Positions 22,711 through 30,706 of a stretch of 33,892 nucleotides of DNA are shown here, piece after piece (within the stretch, counting starts at the first letter, position 1; every line of letters starts with the position of its first letter). The stretch spans positions 68,015 to 101,906 of the forward strand of contig JAPLOE010000073.1 of the NCBI GenBank assembly GCA_026692705.1. Reading direction: 5' to 3'. Below the pieces are notes generated by a model. That model made no database searches. It saw nothing but the letters and a program-made list of their open reading frames with translations, and was not told the origin of the DNA. Source of the DNA: Planctomycetota bacterium. Its GTDB lineage: Bacteria > Planctomycetota > UBA1135 > GCA-002686595. Both the position numbers and the translations under genes were made by a program.

Positions 22711-22730
22711 GAGCTCGTTTTCACGAGCTC
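22711..22730 (-). terminator. GAAA-loop hairpin directly after rplY
   Basis: An 8-bp perfect stem with a GAAA tetraloop starts about 10 nt after the rplY stop codon. The following CTCTGGATGC is not T-rich, so this is a stable 3' end structure rather than a classical intrinsic terminator. Confidence 0.45.
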
Positions 22731-22740
22731 ACTGCGCGGG

Positions 22741-23412
22741 CTACTTCTTCTTCTCGTCCTTCTTGGCGTCCGCAGCCGGAGCCGCACCCGCGCCAGCGGC
22801 CGGAGCCGCAACGGCGGTCGTGCTCGCCGCGTCCGCGACCGGAGCCGCCTCGACGACTTCGATCTTGATCTCGCTGATGCGGGCGACGGTCACGGCGCCC
22901 GGGGTCACCAGGTCGACGTTGTCGGGCAGCTTGATCTGGCCCGCGGTCACGCTCGTGCCCGGCTCGAGATCGGCCACCGACACTTCGAGCTCGTCGGGGA
23001 TCTCGGTCGGCAGCGCCATGACCTTGACGTGGGCGACGAGCTGGTTGAGCACGCCCTTGGGGTGACCGACGAAGTGCAGGTCGACCTCGACCTCGGTCTT
23101 CTTCTTCAGGTCGACGCGGCGGAACTCGACGTGCAGGATCAGGTCGCCGAACGTGTCCCAGTCGATGTGGCGCACGATCGCGGCTTCCTTCTTGCCCGCG
23201 AAGTCCAGCTCGAACACGTGCTGGTGGCGGCGACGGGCCGCGAGGAACTCGACCGAGTCGATCGAGAAGTCGACGTGTGCCGCCTCCTTGGTCCACTCGA
23301 GCGAGGACGGGATCCGTCCGAGGGAACGCAGCGCGGTGGCGGTGCGCGAACCGAGCTTCTTGCGCGGCTCGGACTGGAGGACGGCGGTCTTGGAGATCTG
23401 GGTCTGCTTCAT
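22741..23412 (-). CDS. rplY: 50S ribosomal protein L25, general stress (Ctc) form
   Basis: 223 residues from ATG at 23412 (MKQTQISKTAVLQSEPRKKLGS). The frame continues upstream, but that part lies inside prs and is not L25. The N-terminal L25 domain spans about 1-100 (EPRKKLGSRTATALRSLGRIP, IRHIDWDTFGDLILHVEFRRVD-like). A TL5/Ctc C-terminal beta domain spans about 100-190 (VEVDLHFVGHPKGV, DELEVSVADLEPG). The last 35 residues are Ala-rich and end in a Lys cluster. L25 binds 5S rRNA. The start overlaps the prs stop by 4 bp (ATGA), so the two are coupled. Confidence 0.94.
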   Translation of the reverse strand: MKQTQISKTAVLQSEPRKKLGSRTATALRSLGRIPSSLEWTKEAAHVDFSIDSVEFLAARRRHQHVFELDFAGKKEAAIVRHIDWDTFGDLILHVEFRRVDLKKKTEVEVDLHFVGHPKGVLNQLVAHVKVMALPTEIPDELEVSVADLEPGTSVTAGQIKLPDNVDLVTPGAVTVARISEIKIEVVEAAPVADAASTTAVAAPAAGAGAAPAADAKKDEKKK

Positions 23413-24362
23413 TGGTGTTCCTCGAAAAGCGAGCTTACCGACTCGCTGCGGTGGATGTTGCGGATCGCGCGGGCGAGCAGGCCCGCGACGCTGACGACTT
23501 CGAGCGCACGCGGGCTGTCCCCACGGCGCGGGATGGTGTCCGTGACCAGGATCTTGTCCGCCGGGCAGGCGTCGAGGCGCTGCACGGCGGGACCGCAGAA
23601 CACGGCGTGCGAGGCGGCGAGCACGATCTGCTTCGCGCCGTGGCGGCGCGTGATCGCGGCCGCCTCCGAGATCGAGCCGCCGGTCGAGATCATGTCGTCG
23701 ACGATGATCACGTTGCGACCCTCGACGTTGCCGATCACGTGCTCGACGGCGATTTCCGAGCCGGAAATGCGGCGCTTGTCGACGATCGCGAGGTCGGCGC
23801 CGATGGCCTTGGCCCAGGAGCGCGCCATCTTCACGCCGCCGACGTCGGGGGTGACGACGACCGGGTTCTCGATGCCCAGGTGCTTGACGGCGTTCATCAG
23901 CACGGGCTTGGCGTAGAGGTGGTCGACGGGGATGTCGAAGAAGCCCTGGATCTGGGCCGCGTGCATGTCCATCGTCAGCAGGCGGTCGGCCCCCACGCTG
24001 GTGAGCGTGTTGGCGACGACCTTGGCGCTGATCGGCACGCGCCCCTCGTCCTTGCGGTCCTTGCGCGCGTAGCCGTAGTACGGCATCACGACCGTCACGC
24101 GGCCGGCGCTCGCGCGGCGCAGCGTGTCGATGATGAGCAGCAGCTCGATCCAGTTCTCGTTGACGGGCGGGCAGGTCGGCTGGATGACGAACACGTCGCC
24201 GCCGCGAATGTCGTCGTAGACCTTGATGTCGATCTCGCCGTCGGGGAAGCGCCCGATGTGGGCGTTGGCGATGCCGATCCCCAGCTCGGCGGAGATCGCC
24301 TGCGCGAGGTCGCGGTGCGCGGTGCCCGACATCAGCACGAGCCGGTCGTTGGTGTAACCCAT
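23409..24362 (-). CDS. prs: Ribose-phosphate pyrophosphokinase
   Basis: 317 residues from ATG at 24362 (MGYTNDRLVLMSG). The longer frame upstream reads into glmU and is rejected. The enzyme makes PRPP from ribose 5-phosphate and ATP for nucleotide, His and Trp synthesis. Motifs: GRFPDGEIDIKV, QPTCPPVNENWIELLLIIDTLRR, YYGYARKDRKDEGRVPIS (flexible loop), TMDMHAAQIQGFFDIPVDHLY split over the metal-binding helix, and the PRPP loop VDDMISTGGS. Length is normal. It lies 8 bp after glmU and overlaps rplY by 4 bp. Confidence 0.96.
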   Translation of the reverse strand: MGYTNDRLVLMSGTAHRDLAQAISAELGIGIANAHIGRFPDGEIDIKVYDDIRGGDVFVIQPTCPPVNENWIELLLIIDTLRRASAGRVTVVMPYYGYARKDRKDEGRVPISAKVVANTLTSVGADRLLTMDMHAAQIQGFFDIPVDHLYAKPVLMNAVKHLGIENPVVVTPDVGGVKMARSWAKAIGADLAIVDKRRISGSEIAVEHVIGNVEGRNVIIVDDMISTGGSISEAAAITRRHGAKQIVLAASHAVFCGPAVQRLDACPADKILVTDTIPRRGDSPRALEVVSVAGLLARAIRNIHRSESVSSLFEEHQ

Positions 24363-24370
24363 GGCTTCGT

Positions 24371-25654
24371 TCAGGCTCCCTTCCCGCGGCGCGCCTTGGC
24401 TTTCGCCGGGACACCGACCCACAGCTCGCCCGCGCCGACGTGCGAGCCATGGGTGACCACCGAGTTGGCCCCGGTCGTCGCGCCTTCGCCCGTGGAGCAG
24501 GGCGCGACGAGCACGGTGCCGCAGCCGAGGAAGCTGCGGTCGGCGATCTTGGTCTTGTGCTTGTGGGTGCCGTCGTAGTTGGCGAAGACGGTGCCGGCGC
24601 CGATGTTGACGCGCTCGCCGATCTCGGCGTCGCCGATGTAGGCGAGGTGCTTGGCCTTGGACTTCTTGCCGAGGTGCGAGCGCTTGGTCTCGGTGAAATT
24701 GCCGATTTCCGCGCCGTCATCGAGCGTCGTGTTCTCGCCGATGTGCGCGAACGGGCCGATGTGGCAGCCCGCGCCGATCTTGCAGCCCTTCTCGATCACG
24801 CTGCAGGGCGCGACGTGCGTGCCGGCGCCGATCGTGACGCCGTGCGCGATGAACGTGGTGCGCGGGTCCTCGATGTACACGCCCGCGAGCAGGTGCGACT
24901 CGAGGAGGCGCTCCTGCACGGCCGCACGCGCCTCGGCGAGGTGCACCAGCGTGTTGACGCCGATCGCCTCGCGCTCGTCGGTGATCTCGACCGGCAGCAC
25001 GCGCCGTCCGGCAGCGGAGAACATGCCGACGACGTCGGTCACGTAGTACTCGCGCTGCGCGTTCTGGTTGGAGAGCTTCGGCAGGCTCTCGACGAGGAAA
25101 CGCCCGTCGAAGCAGTACACGCCGAGGTTGACCTCGCGCAGCGTGCGCTCGCCCGCGGTCGCGTCCTTCTCCTCGACGATGCGCGCCACCGAGTCGTCGG
25201 CGCCACGCACGATGCGGCCAAAACCGCGCGGATTCGCGGGTTGGGCGGTGAGCAGCGTCATGCCGCGTTCCGTCGCCGCCTGTTCGGTGCACAGGAGCTC
25301 GAGGCTCTCCGCGCGCAGGAGCGGCATGTCGCCGTAGAGCAGCACGACACGACCCGGATCGGCGCCGAGCTCGGGCAGGCAGCACTGCACCGCGTGGCCC
25401 GTACCTTTCTGCTCCGTCTGTTCGACCGTGCGGATGCGGCCCTTGGGATCGAGCCCCTCGAGCGCCTTGCGCACCTCGTCCGCCTTGTAGCCGACCACGA
25501 CCAGCACGCGCTTGGGCTCGAGCGCGAGCGCGAGATCGACGACCCAGGCGATCATCGGCCGCCCGCACAGCGGCGCCATGACTTTCGCCCACCCGGTCTT
25601 CATCCGGGTCCCCTGGCCTGCGGCCAGGATGATCACGGTATCGGGCCGGCTCAT
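24371..25654 (-). CDS. glmU: Bifunctional UDP-GlcNAc pyrophosphorylase / GlcN-1-P acetyltransferase
   Basis: 427 residues from ATG at 25654, slightly shorter than usual. It makes UDP-GlcNAc, the precursor for peptidoglycan and for LpxA further down this cluster. The N-terminal uridylyltransferase has ILAAGQGTRMKTGWAKVM and the metal-binding YGDMP. The C-terminal left-handed beta-helix from about residue 255 has KHLAYIGDAEIG, NIGAGTVFANYDG and HKTKI, which carry the acetyltransferase residues. A frame extending upstream is Gly/Arg-rich and not conserved. It heads the minus-strand cluster; its promoter must lie in the 190-bp gap to the divergent ATPase gene, but I could not place it. Confidence 0.95.
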   Translation of the reverse strand: MSRPDTVIILAAGQGTRMKTGWAKVMAPLCGRPMIAWVVDLALALEPKRVLVVVGYKADEVRKALEGLDPKGRIRTVEQTEQKGTGHAVQCCLPELGADPGRVVLLYGDMPLLRAESLELLCTEQAATERGMTLLTAQPANPRGFGRIVRGADDSVARIVEEKDATAGERTLREVNLGVYCFDGRFLVESLPKLSNQNAQREYYVTDVVGMFSAAGRRVLPVEITDEREAIGVNTLVHLAEARAAVQERLLESHLLAGVYIEDPRTTFIAHGVTIGAGTHVAPCSVIEKGCKIGAGCHIGPFAHIGENTTLDDGAEIGNFTETKRSHLGKKSKAKHLAYIGDAEIGERVNIGAGTVFANYDGTHKHKTKIADRSFLGCGTVLVAPCSTGEGATTGANSVVTHGSHVGAGELWVGVPAKAKARRGKGA

Positions 25655-25845
25655 TGGGGGCGGTGCGCGCTGAAAACGAAGGGGGCGTGGAAGGACGACG
25701 AAAGGGCCGAACATGGTACGGGGAGGGCCCTGGAAGTCAACGCCGGTCGAGCCGTCCCCGCCGCCGGTGGCTATCCTCTCCGGCCCCGCGAGGCCGCCGC
25801 CCTCCCCCATCCGGCGCCTCGGCCCCCCCACGGACGAGGCTCCCC

Positions 25846-26418
25846 CTGAAGATCGCGATCACCGGCGGCCCGCACAGCGGCAAGTCCACCCTGCTCGCCG
25901 AGCTGGCGCGCCGCGGCTTCCGGACCGTCCCGGAGGCCGCCATCCAGATCATCGAGGAGCTGGTGGCCGAGCTCGGCCGCGAGGAAGCCCGCAACTGGCG
26001 CCTGACCCACGTGGCGCTGTTCCAGGAGCGCATCGCCCAGCGCCAGCTCGCCCTCGAATGCGCTGCCCGCCAGGAAACCGCCGCCACCGTCTTCTGCGAC
26101 CGCGGCCTCGTCGACGGCCTCGCCTACATGCGCCTTGTCGGCGCCACCCCCACCCCCTTCGTCACCGCCGCGGTCCAGAGTTCGCGCTACGACGGGATCG
26201 TCCTGTGCGACATCTGCCTGCCCTTCAAGCCACGGGTCGAAACCGGCCGCACGAGCGACCTCCAGCGCGCCCGCGAGATCGAGGCCTCGCTCGTGCAGAC
26301 CTACCACGAGCTCGGCTACGAGCCGCTCGTCCTGCCCGCGATCTCGCCCGTCGAAGCCCGCGCCGACGTCCTGCTCGCGGAACTCTCCCGCCGCGGCACC
26401 CCCGCCCGCCCACGCTGA
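25846..26418 (+). CDS. P-loop ATPase/kinase of the AAA_28 type, likely CTG start
   Basis: The conserved protein begins KIAITGGPHSGKSTLLAEL with Walker A GGPHSGKST. A Walker B-like segment, TVFCDRGLVDGLAYMRL, and LPFKPRVETGRTSDLQ follow. It ends at 26418. These fit the AAA_28 family of predicted ATP-binding kinases; the substrate is unknown. An in-frame ATG exists at 25654, but the 64 residues it would add are Arg/Pro-rich, overlap the glmU start region and look non-coding. The codon before AAG-ATC is CTG, preceded by GAGG, and would give the expected N-terminus MKIAITGG (190 residues). The start is therefore uncertain. It is divergent from glmU. Confidence 0.75.
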   Translation: MKIAITGGPHSGKSTLLAELARRGFRTVPEAAIQIIEELVAELGREEARNWRLTHVALFQERIAQRQLALECAARQETAATVFCDRGLVDGLAYMRLVGATPTPFVTAAVQSSRYDGIVLCDICLPFKPRVETGRTSDLQRAREIEASLVQTYHELGYEPLVLPAISPVEARADVLLAELSRRGTPARPR

Positions 26419-26469
26419 CGCCTTTCCCGCAGGCGAAATTCTCCCTGTCCCTGAACCAGGAGGCTCGCG

Positions 26470-26781
26470 ATGTCTTCCTTTCCCTTCTCGGCGCTGCTCT
26501 TTGTCCTCCCGTCGTTGTGCCTCCACTTCGCGGGAATCGTCGTGTTCCAGATGAAGTTCCAGCGAGTGCCGCTCGTGCGGCTCCTGGGCACGCTCGGTTT
26601 CGCCTTCCTGCTCGCCAGCGCCAGCTCCGCGCTCATTCCCCAGGCAATCATGGCTGCGGAGTGGCAGGAACTGACATACCTCGGGCTGCGCCTGCTCCAT
26701 TGGGCCGGGCTGGCGCTGATCCTGCTCGCGATCGGCCAGATCCCGCTGGTGCCGACGTTGCAGGCTCGCGAACACGACTGA
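26470..26781 (+). CDS. Small integral membrane protein
   Basis: 103 residues, ATG start, with a perfect AGGAGG ribosome site (26458-26463) 6 nt upstream, the best in the window. Three hydrophobic segments are visible at about 5-25, 35-57 and 66-92, with charged stretches between (QMKFQRVPLVR) and a short polar C-terminus, QAREHD. I recognise no family. It starts 51 bp after the P-loop ATPase gene and may be cotranscribed with it. Confidence 0.75.
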   Translation: MSSFPFSALLFVLPSLCLHFAGIVVFQMKFQRVPLVRLLGTLGFAFLLASASSALIPQAIMAAEWQELTYLGLRLLHWAGLALILLAIGQIPLVPTLQAREHD

Positions 26782-26833
26782 CGGGATCTGGCAGCGGCGA
26801 GCGCTGCGGCCACGGCTTGGCTAGCGTGGGCGC

Positions 26834-28450
26834 ATGAAGCTCACTCGTTCGACGCTCCTCGCCTCCTTGCTGCTCGTCGGCGCGGTCCACGCGCAGGAAT
26901 CCGCCGGATCCGCGGCGCGCGAAGGCGAGATGGAGGGCTACCTCGGCGTTCCGCAGGAGCGTGTCGCGCTGGACTTCGGCGGCGGATATTCGATGCACGT
27001 CGCCGCGTGGCCGCTGCTCGAGAAGTGGCCGGGCGATCGCTTCCAGACCGGGCTCTTCGGCACGTGGATGTTCGCGCAGCTCGGCGAGGAGAAGCCCGAG
27101 GGCAAGCACTATTCGGACGTCGAGGGCGGGCTCGGCTGGTGGCGCGACACGCGCTTCGCCACGCCCACGCCGAAGTTCATCATGGGTGGCGTCGCGCTCG
27201 AGTTCGTGCAGTGGGCCAACGGTCCCGGCGCGGGCCAGGGACGCGACTGGGACCGGCCGGCGGGCAAGTATGGCGTCGCGCAGCTCAGTCCGTGGTTGGT
27301 GTGGCCGCCCGACGGGCTCAATCTCGCCCAGGGCACGAGCGGCGAGCTGTTCGGCTACGGCTACCTGCCGCTGCCGCTCGCGGAGCCGAAGGCGAAGACC
27401 GCGGGCGCCGATGTGCCGAGCGGCGGCCAGTGCTGGACGCTCTTCCTCGACACGGCGTCCTTCAAGGGTCCGGTCGCGTTCTTCACGCCGTTCTTCTTCA
27501 CCGAAGCGACGGTCCAGGAGCCGAAATTCGCCGGGATGTTCCTCGATGCTCGGCCCTCCGATCCCAACCGAGCGCTGCAGATGGAGACGCAATACGTGCC
27601 GGCCTTCGTCGCAACGGACGACAAGGGCGAGCTGCACGCGCGTGTCGCGCCGACACGTTTCCCCTCGGACGCCGAAGGGCGCTCGACGCTCGTGCACCGC
27701 ATTCGCTCGTACGCCAAGGACGCGCTGTGGAACTCGGTCGAGGCCTGGTTCGCGGGTGGAGCTCCGAGCGATGGCCGCGTGGACGAAGCGCGGAGCGTCG
27801 TGCACACCATGACGGGCCAGGGCTGGTCGACGTGGCGGATCCAGGCCGAGGGCACGCCCAAGGACGAGCGGATCACCGTCGACTGGAAGCGCTTCGCGCG
27901 GCCCGAAGTGCTCGACGGCCACACGTTTCGCTGGGTCTGGGACAAGCAATTCGTGCGCGTCGGGAGCGATGGCCTCGCGACGCTGCCGGAGCACTTCGTC
28001 GCCACCGTCGAGGACGGCAAGCCGGCGCAATGGCGGCCGGCGGCCGCGGGCGCCAAGTTGCCGCCGGCGCTGCGCGACGTTTCCTTCGCTCCGCCGACGA
28101 AGCAGCGCCCCGAGCCCTACGAGACGCCGACCGACGGCGCGTGGGCCAAGCCCGGTCCCGTGGCCGGTCCGTTCCGCATCGAACTCGGCGACGGAAGCGT
28201 CGTCACGTACAGCTGGTATCGCTTCTGCGACCAGCCGGCGCTGCAGCACGCCGACCTGAGCGTCGAGGAGCGCGAGCGCATGCAAAAGCGCGTCGAACTG
28301 CTCCACCGCAACTGGACGAAGGAACGCGCCTACTTGCCGACGGCGACCACGGGCAAGCTCGCGAGCCTCGACCCCGCCCTGCTCGTCACGCCTCCGAAGG
28401 GCTTCGAAGTCGGCTACGTCCCGATCGCGACGCGCCAGGAAGCCAAATAG
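26834..28450 (+). CDS. Exported protein of unknown function
   Basis: 538 residues, ATG start, with a clear signal peptide (MKLTRSTLLASLLLVGAVHA, cut before QESAG). The mature part is rich in Trp, Phe and Tyr (for example GGLGWWRDTRF, WTLFLDTASF, AFFTPFFFTEATV, FRWVWDKQFV). It has no membrane segment and few Cys. The sequence suggests a beta-rich periplasmic or secreted protein, but I recognise no domain, and the C-terminus is not an outer-membrane beta signal. It lies 52 bp after the small membrane protein gene and converges with the lipoprotein cluster (13-bp gap). Confidence 0.8.
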   Translation: MKLTRSTLLASLLLVGAVHAQESAGSAAREGEMEGYLGVPQERVALDFGGGYSMHVAAWPLLEKWPGDRFQTGLFGTWMFAQLGEEKPEGKHYSDVEGGLGWWRDTRFATPTPKFIMGGVALEFVQWANGPGAGQGRDWDRPAGKYGVAQLSPWLVWPPDGLNLAQGTSGELFGYGYLPLPLAEPKAKTAGADVPSGGQCWTLFLDTASFKGPVAFFTPFFFTEATVQEPKFAGMFLDARPSDPNRALQMETQYVPAFVATDDKGELHARVAPTRFPSDAEGRSTLVHRIRSYAKDALWNSVEAWFAGGAPSDGRVDEARSVVHTMTGQGWSTWRIQAEGTPKDERITVDWKRFARPEVLDGHTFRWVWDKQFVRVGSDGLATLPEHFVATVEDGKPAQWRPAAAGAKLPPALRDVSFAPPTKQRPEPYETPTDGAWAKPGPVAGPFRIELGDGSVVTYSWYRFCDQPALQHADLSVEERERMQKRVELLHRNWTKERAYLPTATTGKLASLDPALLVTPPKGFEVGYVPIATRQEAK

Positions 28451-28463
28451 CCGCCGCGCGGCA

Positions 28464-28961
28464 TCAGGGCTGCGCGGGCTCGGGCGTGTATTCGGTCTCG
28501 TCGCTGCCGAGGAGCCACAGCCAGCGGGTGGTGGTCTCGCGGCGCCAGCCGAGCTTCGTGTTCACGAGCAGCTCGCGCCTGCGGAAGCAGCCCCAGAGCA
28601 ACGAGAAGATCTCCTCGCGCTCGTAGAGCTCGTCCGCGGTGTTCCAGTGCCACGACTCGCCTTCGAGGAAGAAGAACAGCGGGCCCCAGGCGTTCAGGTG
28701 GCCGCGGCTGTGGCCGCCGGAGGGGAAACCCTCGTCGCTCTCCTGCTTGAAGCCGTCGGCGCCGAGGTGGATCAGCGGGAACCAGTGGATGGAGACCAGA
28801 TCGCTTGACGTGACCTCGTCCCCCTCGCGCGATTGGCTCGCGGCCTTGAGCGCCGCGAGGTCCGGTTCCCCCGCAGGCGTGTTCGAGCGGCGGAAGTCAT
28901 GGTTCGACGCGCAGCCGACGAGCAGGAAGGTGACGAGCAGGGCCAGCAGATTGCGAAGCAT
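28464..28961 (-). CDS. Lipoprotein of unknown function, paralogue A
   Basis: 165 residues, ATG start. Signal peptide MLRNLLALLVTFLLVGC has a lipobox with Cys17, then ASNHDFRRS. The mature part contains SIHWFPLIHLGADGFKQE, GGHSRGHLNAWGPLFFFLEG, ESWHWN, LYEREEIFSLLWG and a Trp-rich end, TRWLWLLGSDETEY. Paralogue B at 29010-29507 has the same length, the same Cys17, the same first block and the same order of motifs, so the two arose by tandem duplication. No known family is recognised. It is last in a minus-strand set with paralogue B (48-bp gap) and a DUF3750-like gene. Confidence 0.85.
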   Translation of the reverse strand: MLRNLLALLVTFLLVGCASNHDFRRSNTPAGEPDLAALKAASQSREGDEVTSSDLVSIHWFPLIHLGADGFKQESDEGFPSGGHSRGHLNAWGPLFFFLEGESWHWNTADELYEREEIFSLLWGCFRRRELLVNTKLGWRRETTTRWLWLLGSDETEYTPEPAQP

Positions 28962-29009
28962 CGGAGTTTCCCGGGGAAGTTGAGGAACGCGCGGGGCGCG
29001 GAGTCTCGT

Positions 29010-29507
29010 TCAGGGCGCGACCTTCGAGGTCGAGTGCTCGACGTCCGAGCCGCCGAAGAACCACAGCCAGCGCGATTTCGTCTGAGAGCGCCAGCCGCGG
29101 TCGGTGCGCACGTGCAGCACATCCTTGCGGTAGAGGCCCCACAACACGTGGAAGCGCTCCTCACGCTCGAACAGCGCGTCGTTCTCGTCCCAGTGCCACT
29201 CTTCGCTGTCGAGCGCGCAGTACAGCGGCCCCCAGCCCTGCACGCGGCCGAGCTTGTGGCCACCGGTCGGATAACCGTCCTCGTGCTCGACCGCAAAACC
29301 CTCGGCGTTGAGCGAGATGAGCGGGATCCAGCTCACCGAGTGCAGGCTCTTGCGCTGGTCCTGGTCGACCTTGGCGTTGGCGGCGGCGGCCTTGAGCACC
29401 GCGACATCGGGCGCACCGCCCGGCAGTTCCGAGCGGCGGAAGTCGTGGTTCGAGGCGCAGGCGCACAGGAAGAACGCGAGGAACAGGGCGAAGAGGTTGC
29501 GCAGCAT
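29010..29507 (-). CDS. Lipoprotein of unknown function, paralogue B
   Basis: 165 residues, ATG start, with a GGAG-like site upstream. Lipobox LCAC with Cys17, then ASNHDFRRSELPGG. Shared with paralogue A: SWIPLISLNAEGFAVEHEDG, GGHKLGRVQGWGPLYCAL, EEWHWDENDALFEREERF, LWGLYRKDVL and SRWLWFFGGSD. The best-kept parts are the signal/lipobox region, the WGPL and WHW motifs and the C-terminal RWLW. Outer-membrane anchoring is likely. It lies 51 bp after the DUF3750-like gene. Confidence 0.85.
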   Translation of the reverse strand: MLRNLFALFLAFFLCACASNHDFRRSELPGGAPDVAVLKAAAANAKVDQDQRKSLHSVSWIPLISLNAEGFAVEHEDGYPTGGHKLGRVQGWGPLYCALDSEEWHWDENDALFEREERFHVLWGLYRKDVLHVRTDRGWRSQTKSRWLWFFGGSDVEHSTSKVAP

Positions 29508-29558
29508 GCGGAGGCTCCGGGTTGGGCGCGGGATTCTCGCGAGCGCGGCCGCCGAACG

Positions 29559-30638
29559 CTAGCTCTTCGACACGAGGAGTCTCGCCGTCAGGCCCCCGGG
29601 CGTGCGGCGGAACGTGAGCACGACCTTGTGCCCGCCGCAGAAGCCGTGGAAGTCGCTGCCGAGGTTGCTGCGGTCGATGCGCAGGCCCGTGCTGCTCTCG
29701 GAGGTGCCGTCCAGCGAGTGGAACACCGCGTCGATGTCGAGCAGCGTCGCGCCGTGCTCGTCGGGAGCCTCGCCCACGTAGCGCAGCTCCAGCCAGCCCC
29801 GCCCGTCGTCGCGCGCGATCACGATCGTCCCCTCGAGCGGCAGCTCGCCGAGCTCGACCGGATCCAACGGCGTCGCGGCGCCGATCGCGATCGTGCGCAC
29901 CGCGTCGACGTCCGGCGGCGGCAGGCGCTGCTCCTCCGGCTCGAGCCAGCCCCACGGGATCTGCGGCACGAAAGGCAGCGAAATCCCCGGCGGATCGAAG
30001 GAAACGCCGAGCGTGAGCTGCAGCAGGTGCAGCTCGACGCCCTCCTTCAGCCCGAGCGCGAACCCCAGCGGCAGCGTGTCGACCCGCACGCCCGTCTTCG
30101 ACGCCGTGAGGCCCGCGTCGATCCATCCGCCGTAGTCCTTGCCGACCGCGTTGGGATCGAACACGAACGCGAGCTCCGGCACGCCCTGCGCGACCTCGGC
30201 CACGAACGTGTTGCTGTTCGGCCCCGGCCACGCGACGTAGTCCTCGTACTTCTTCGCGAGCTCCTTGGAGCGCTGGTCGATGCCTGGAATCGCCTTGCGT
30301 GCCTCCTCGCCCGTGAGAATCCCGAGCAGGCGCACGCTCTCGCCTTCGAGTCTGCGGTCGAGCCGCGCTTCTTCGGCCGAAAGCTGCGTCTGCCCGATCC
30401 CGAGCGGCCCGAGGCTCTCCACGCGCTCCCACGCGCCCTCGCTCCCGCGCTTGAAGTCGATCCACGAGTGGTGCGCAAAACGCTTGTACCAGCTCGGCGA
30501 AGTGCCCAGCCGGCAGCTCTTCACCGCGACGATCCAGTCCTCGTCCACGGGAATCTGCGACGGCCTCGCCGCCTGACAGGAAACGACGCTCGCGAGCACG
30601 AGCACCGACGAAAACGCGAGCGAACGCTGCATGGGCAT
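29559..30638 (-). CDS. DUF3750-like lipoprotein
   Basis: 359 residues from ATG at 30638; a second ATG at 30632 is equally possible. The hydrophobic N-terminus ends VLASVVSC, a lipobox-like site with Cys21. The segments YKRFAHHSWIDFKRG (about 51-65) and VAWPGPNSNTFVAEVA (about 135-150), then NAVGKDYGGW, match the pattern I know from the DUF3750 family, whose function is not established. The middle has PLGFALGLKEGVELHLLQLTLG, and the C-terminal part is beta-rich. It is first in a likely operon with the two paralogous lipoproteins, which suggests a shared envelope task. Confidence 0.8.
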   Translation of the reverse strand: MPMQRSLAFSSVLVLASVVSCQAARPSQIPVDEDWIVAVKSCRLGTSPSWYKRFAHHSWIDFKRGSEGAWERVESLGPLGIGQTQLSAEEARLDRRLEGESVRLLGILTGEEARKAIPGIDQRSKELAKKYEDYVAWPGPNSNTFVAEVAQGVPELAFVFDPNAVGKDYGGWIDAGLTASKTGVRVDTLPLGFALGLKEGVELHLLQLTLGVSFDPPGISLPFVPQIPWGWLEPEEQRLPPPDVDAVRTIAIGAATPLDPVELGELPLEGTIVIARDDGRGWLELRYVGEAPDEHGATLLDIDAVFHSLDGTSESSTGLRIDRSNLGSDFHGFCGGHKVVLTFRRTPGGLTARLLVSKS

Positions 30639-30706
30639 GGGAGCCTACGCACGCCGCTCTTCCCCGGTTGCAAGCCTTCCGTCAGTCCCGGACGTCCCGC
30701 GGGCAC

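Larger units (their letters stand above)
22432..22740. other. Hairpin-rich spacer between rplY and pth
   Basis: 309 bp without a gene. On the minus strand, in order after rplY, come: GAGCTCGT-GAAA-ACGAGCTC (22711-22730), GCCCCTGATTCAGGGGC, a GGCCTCC-TC-GGAGGCC stem flanked by G and C runs, and GGGCGCCGCCC with GGGCGGCGCCC (22526-22561). A promoter-like sequence follows. None of the hairpins has a T-tract. Confidence 0.6.

Noticed and set aside
26648-28306. A 552-codon minus-strand frame
   Set aside because: It is antisense to the exported 538-residue protein, which has a signal peptide and normal composition.
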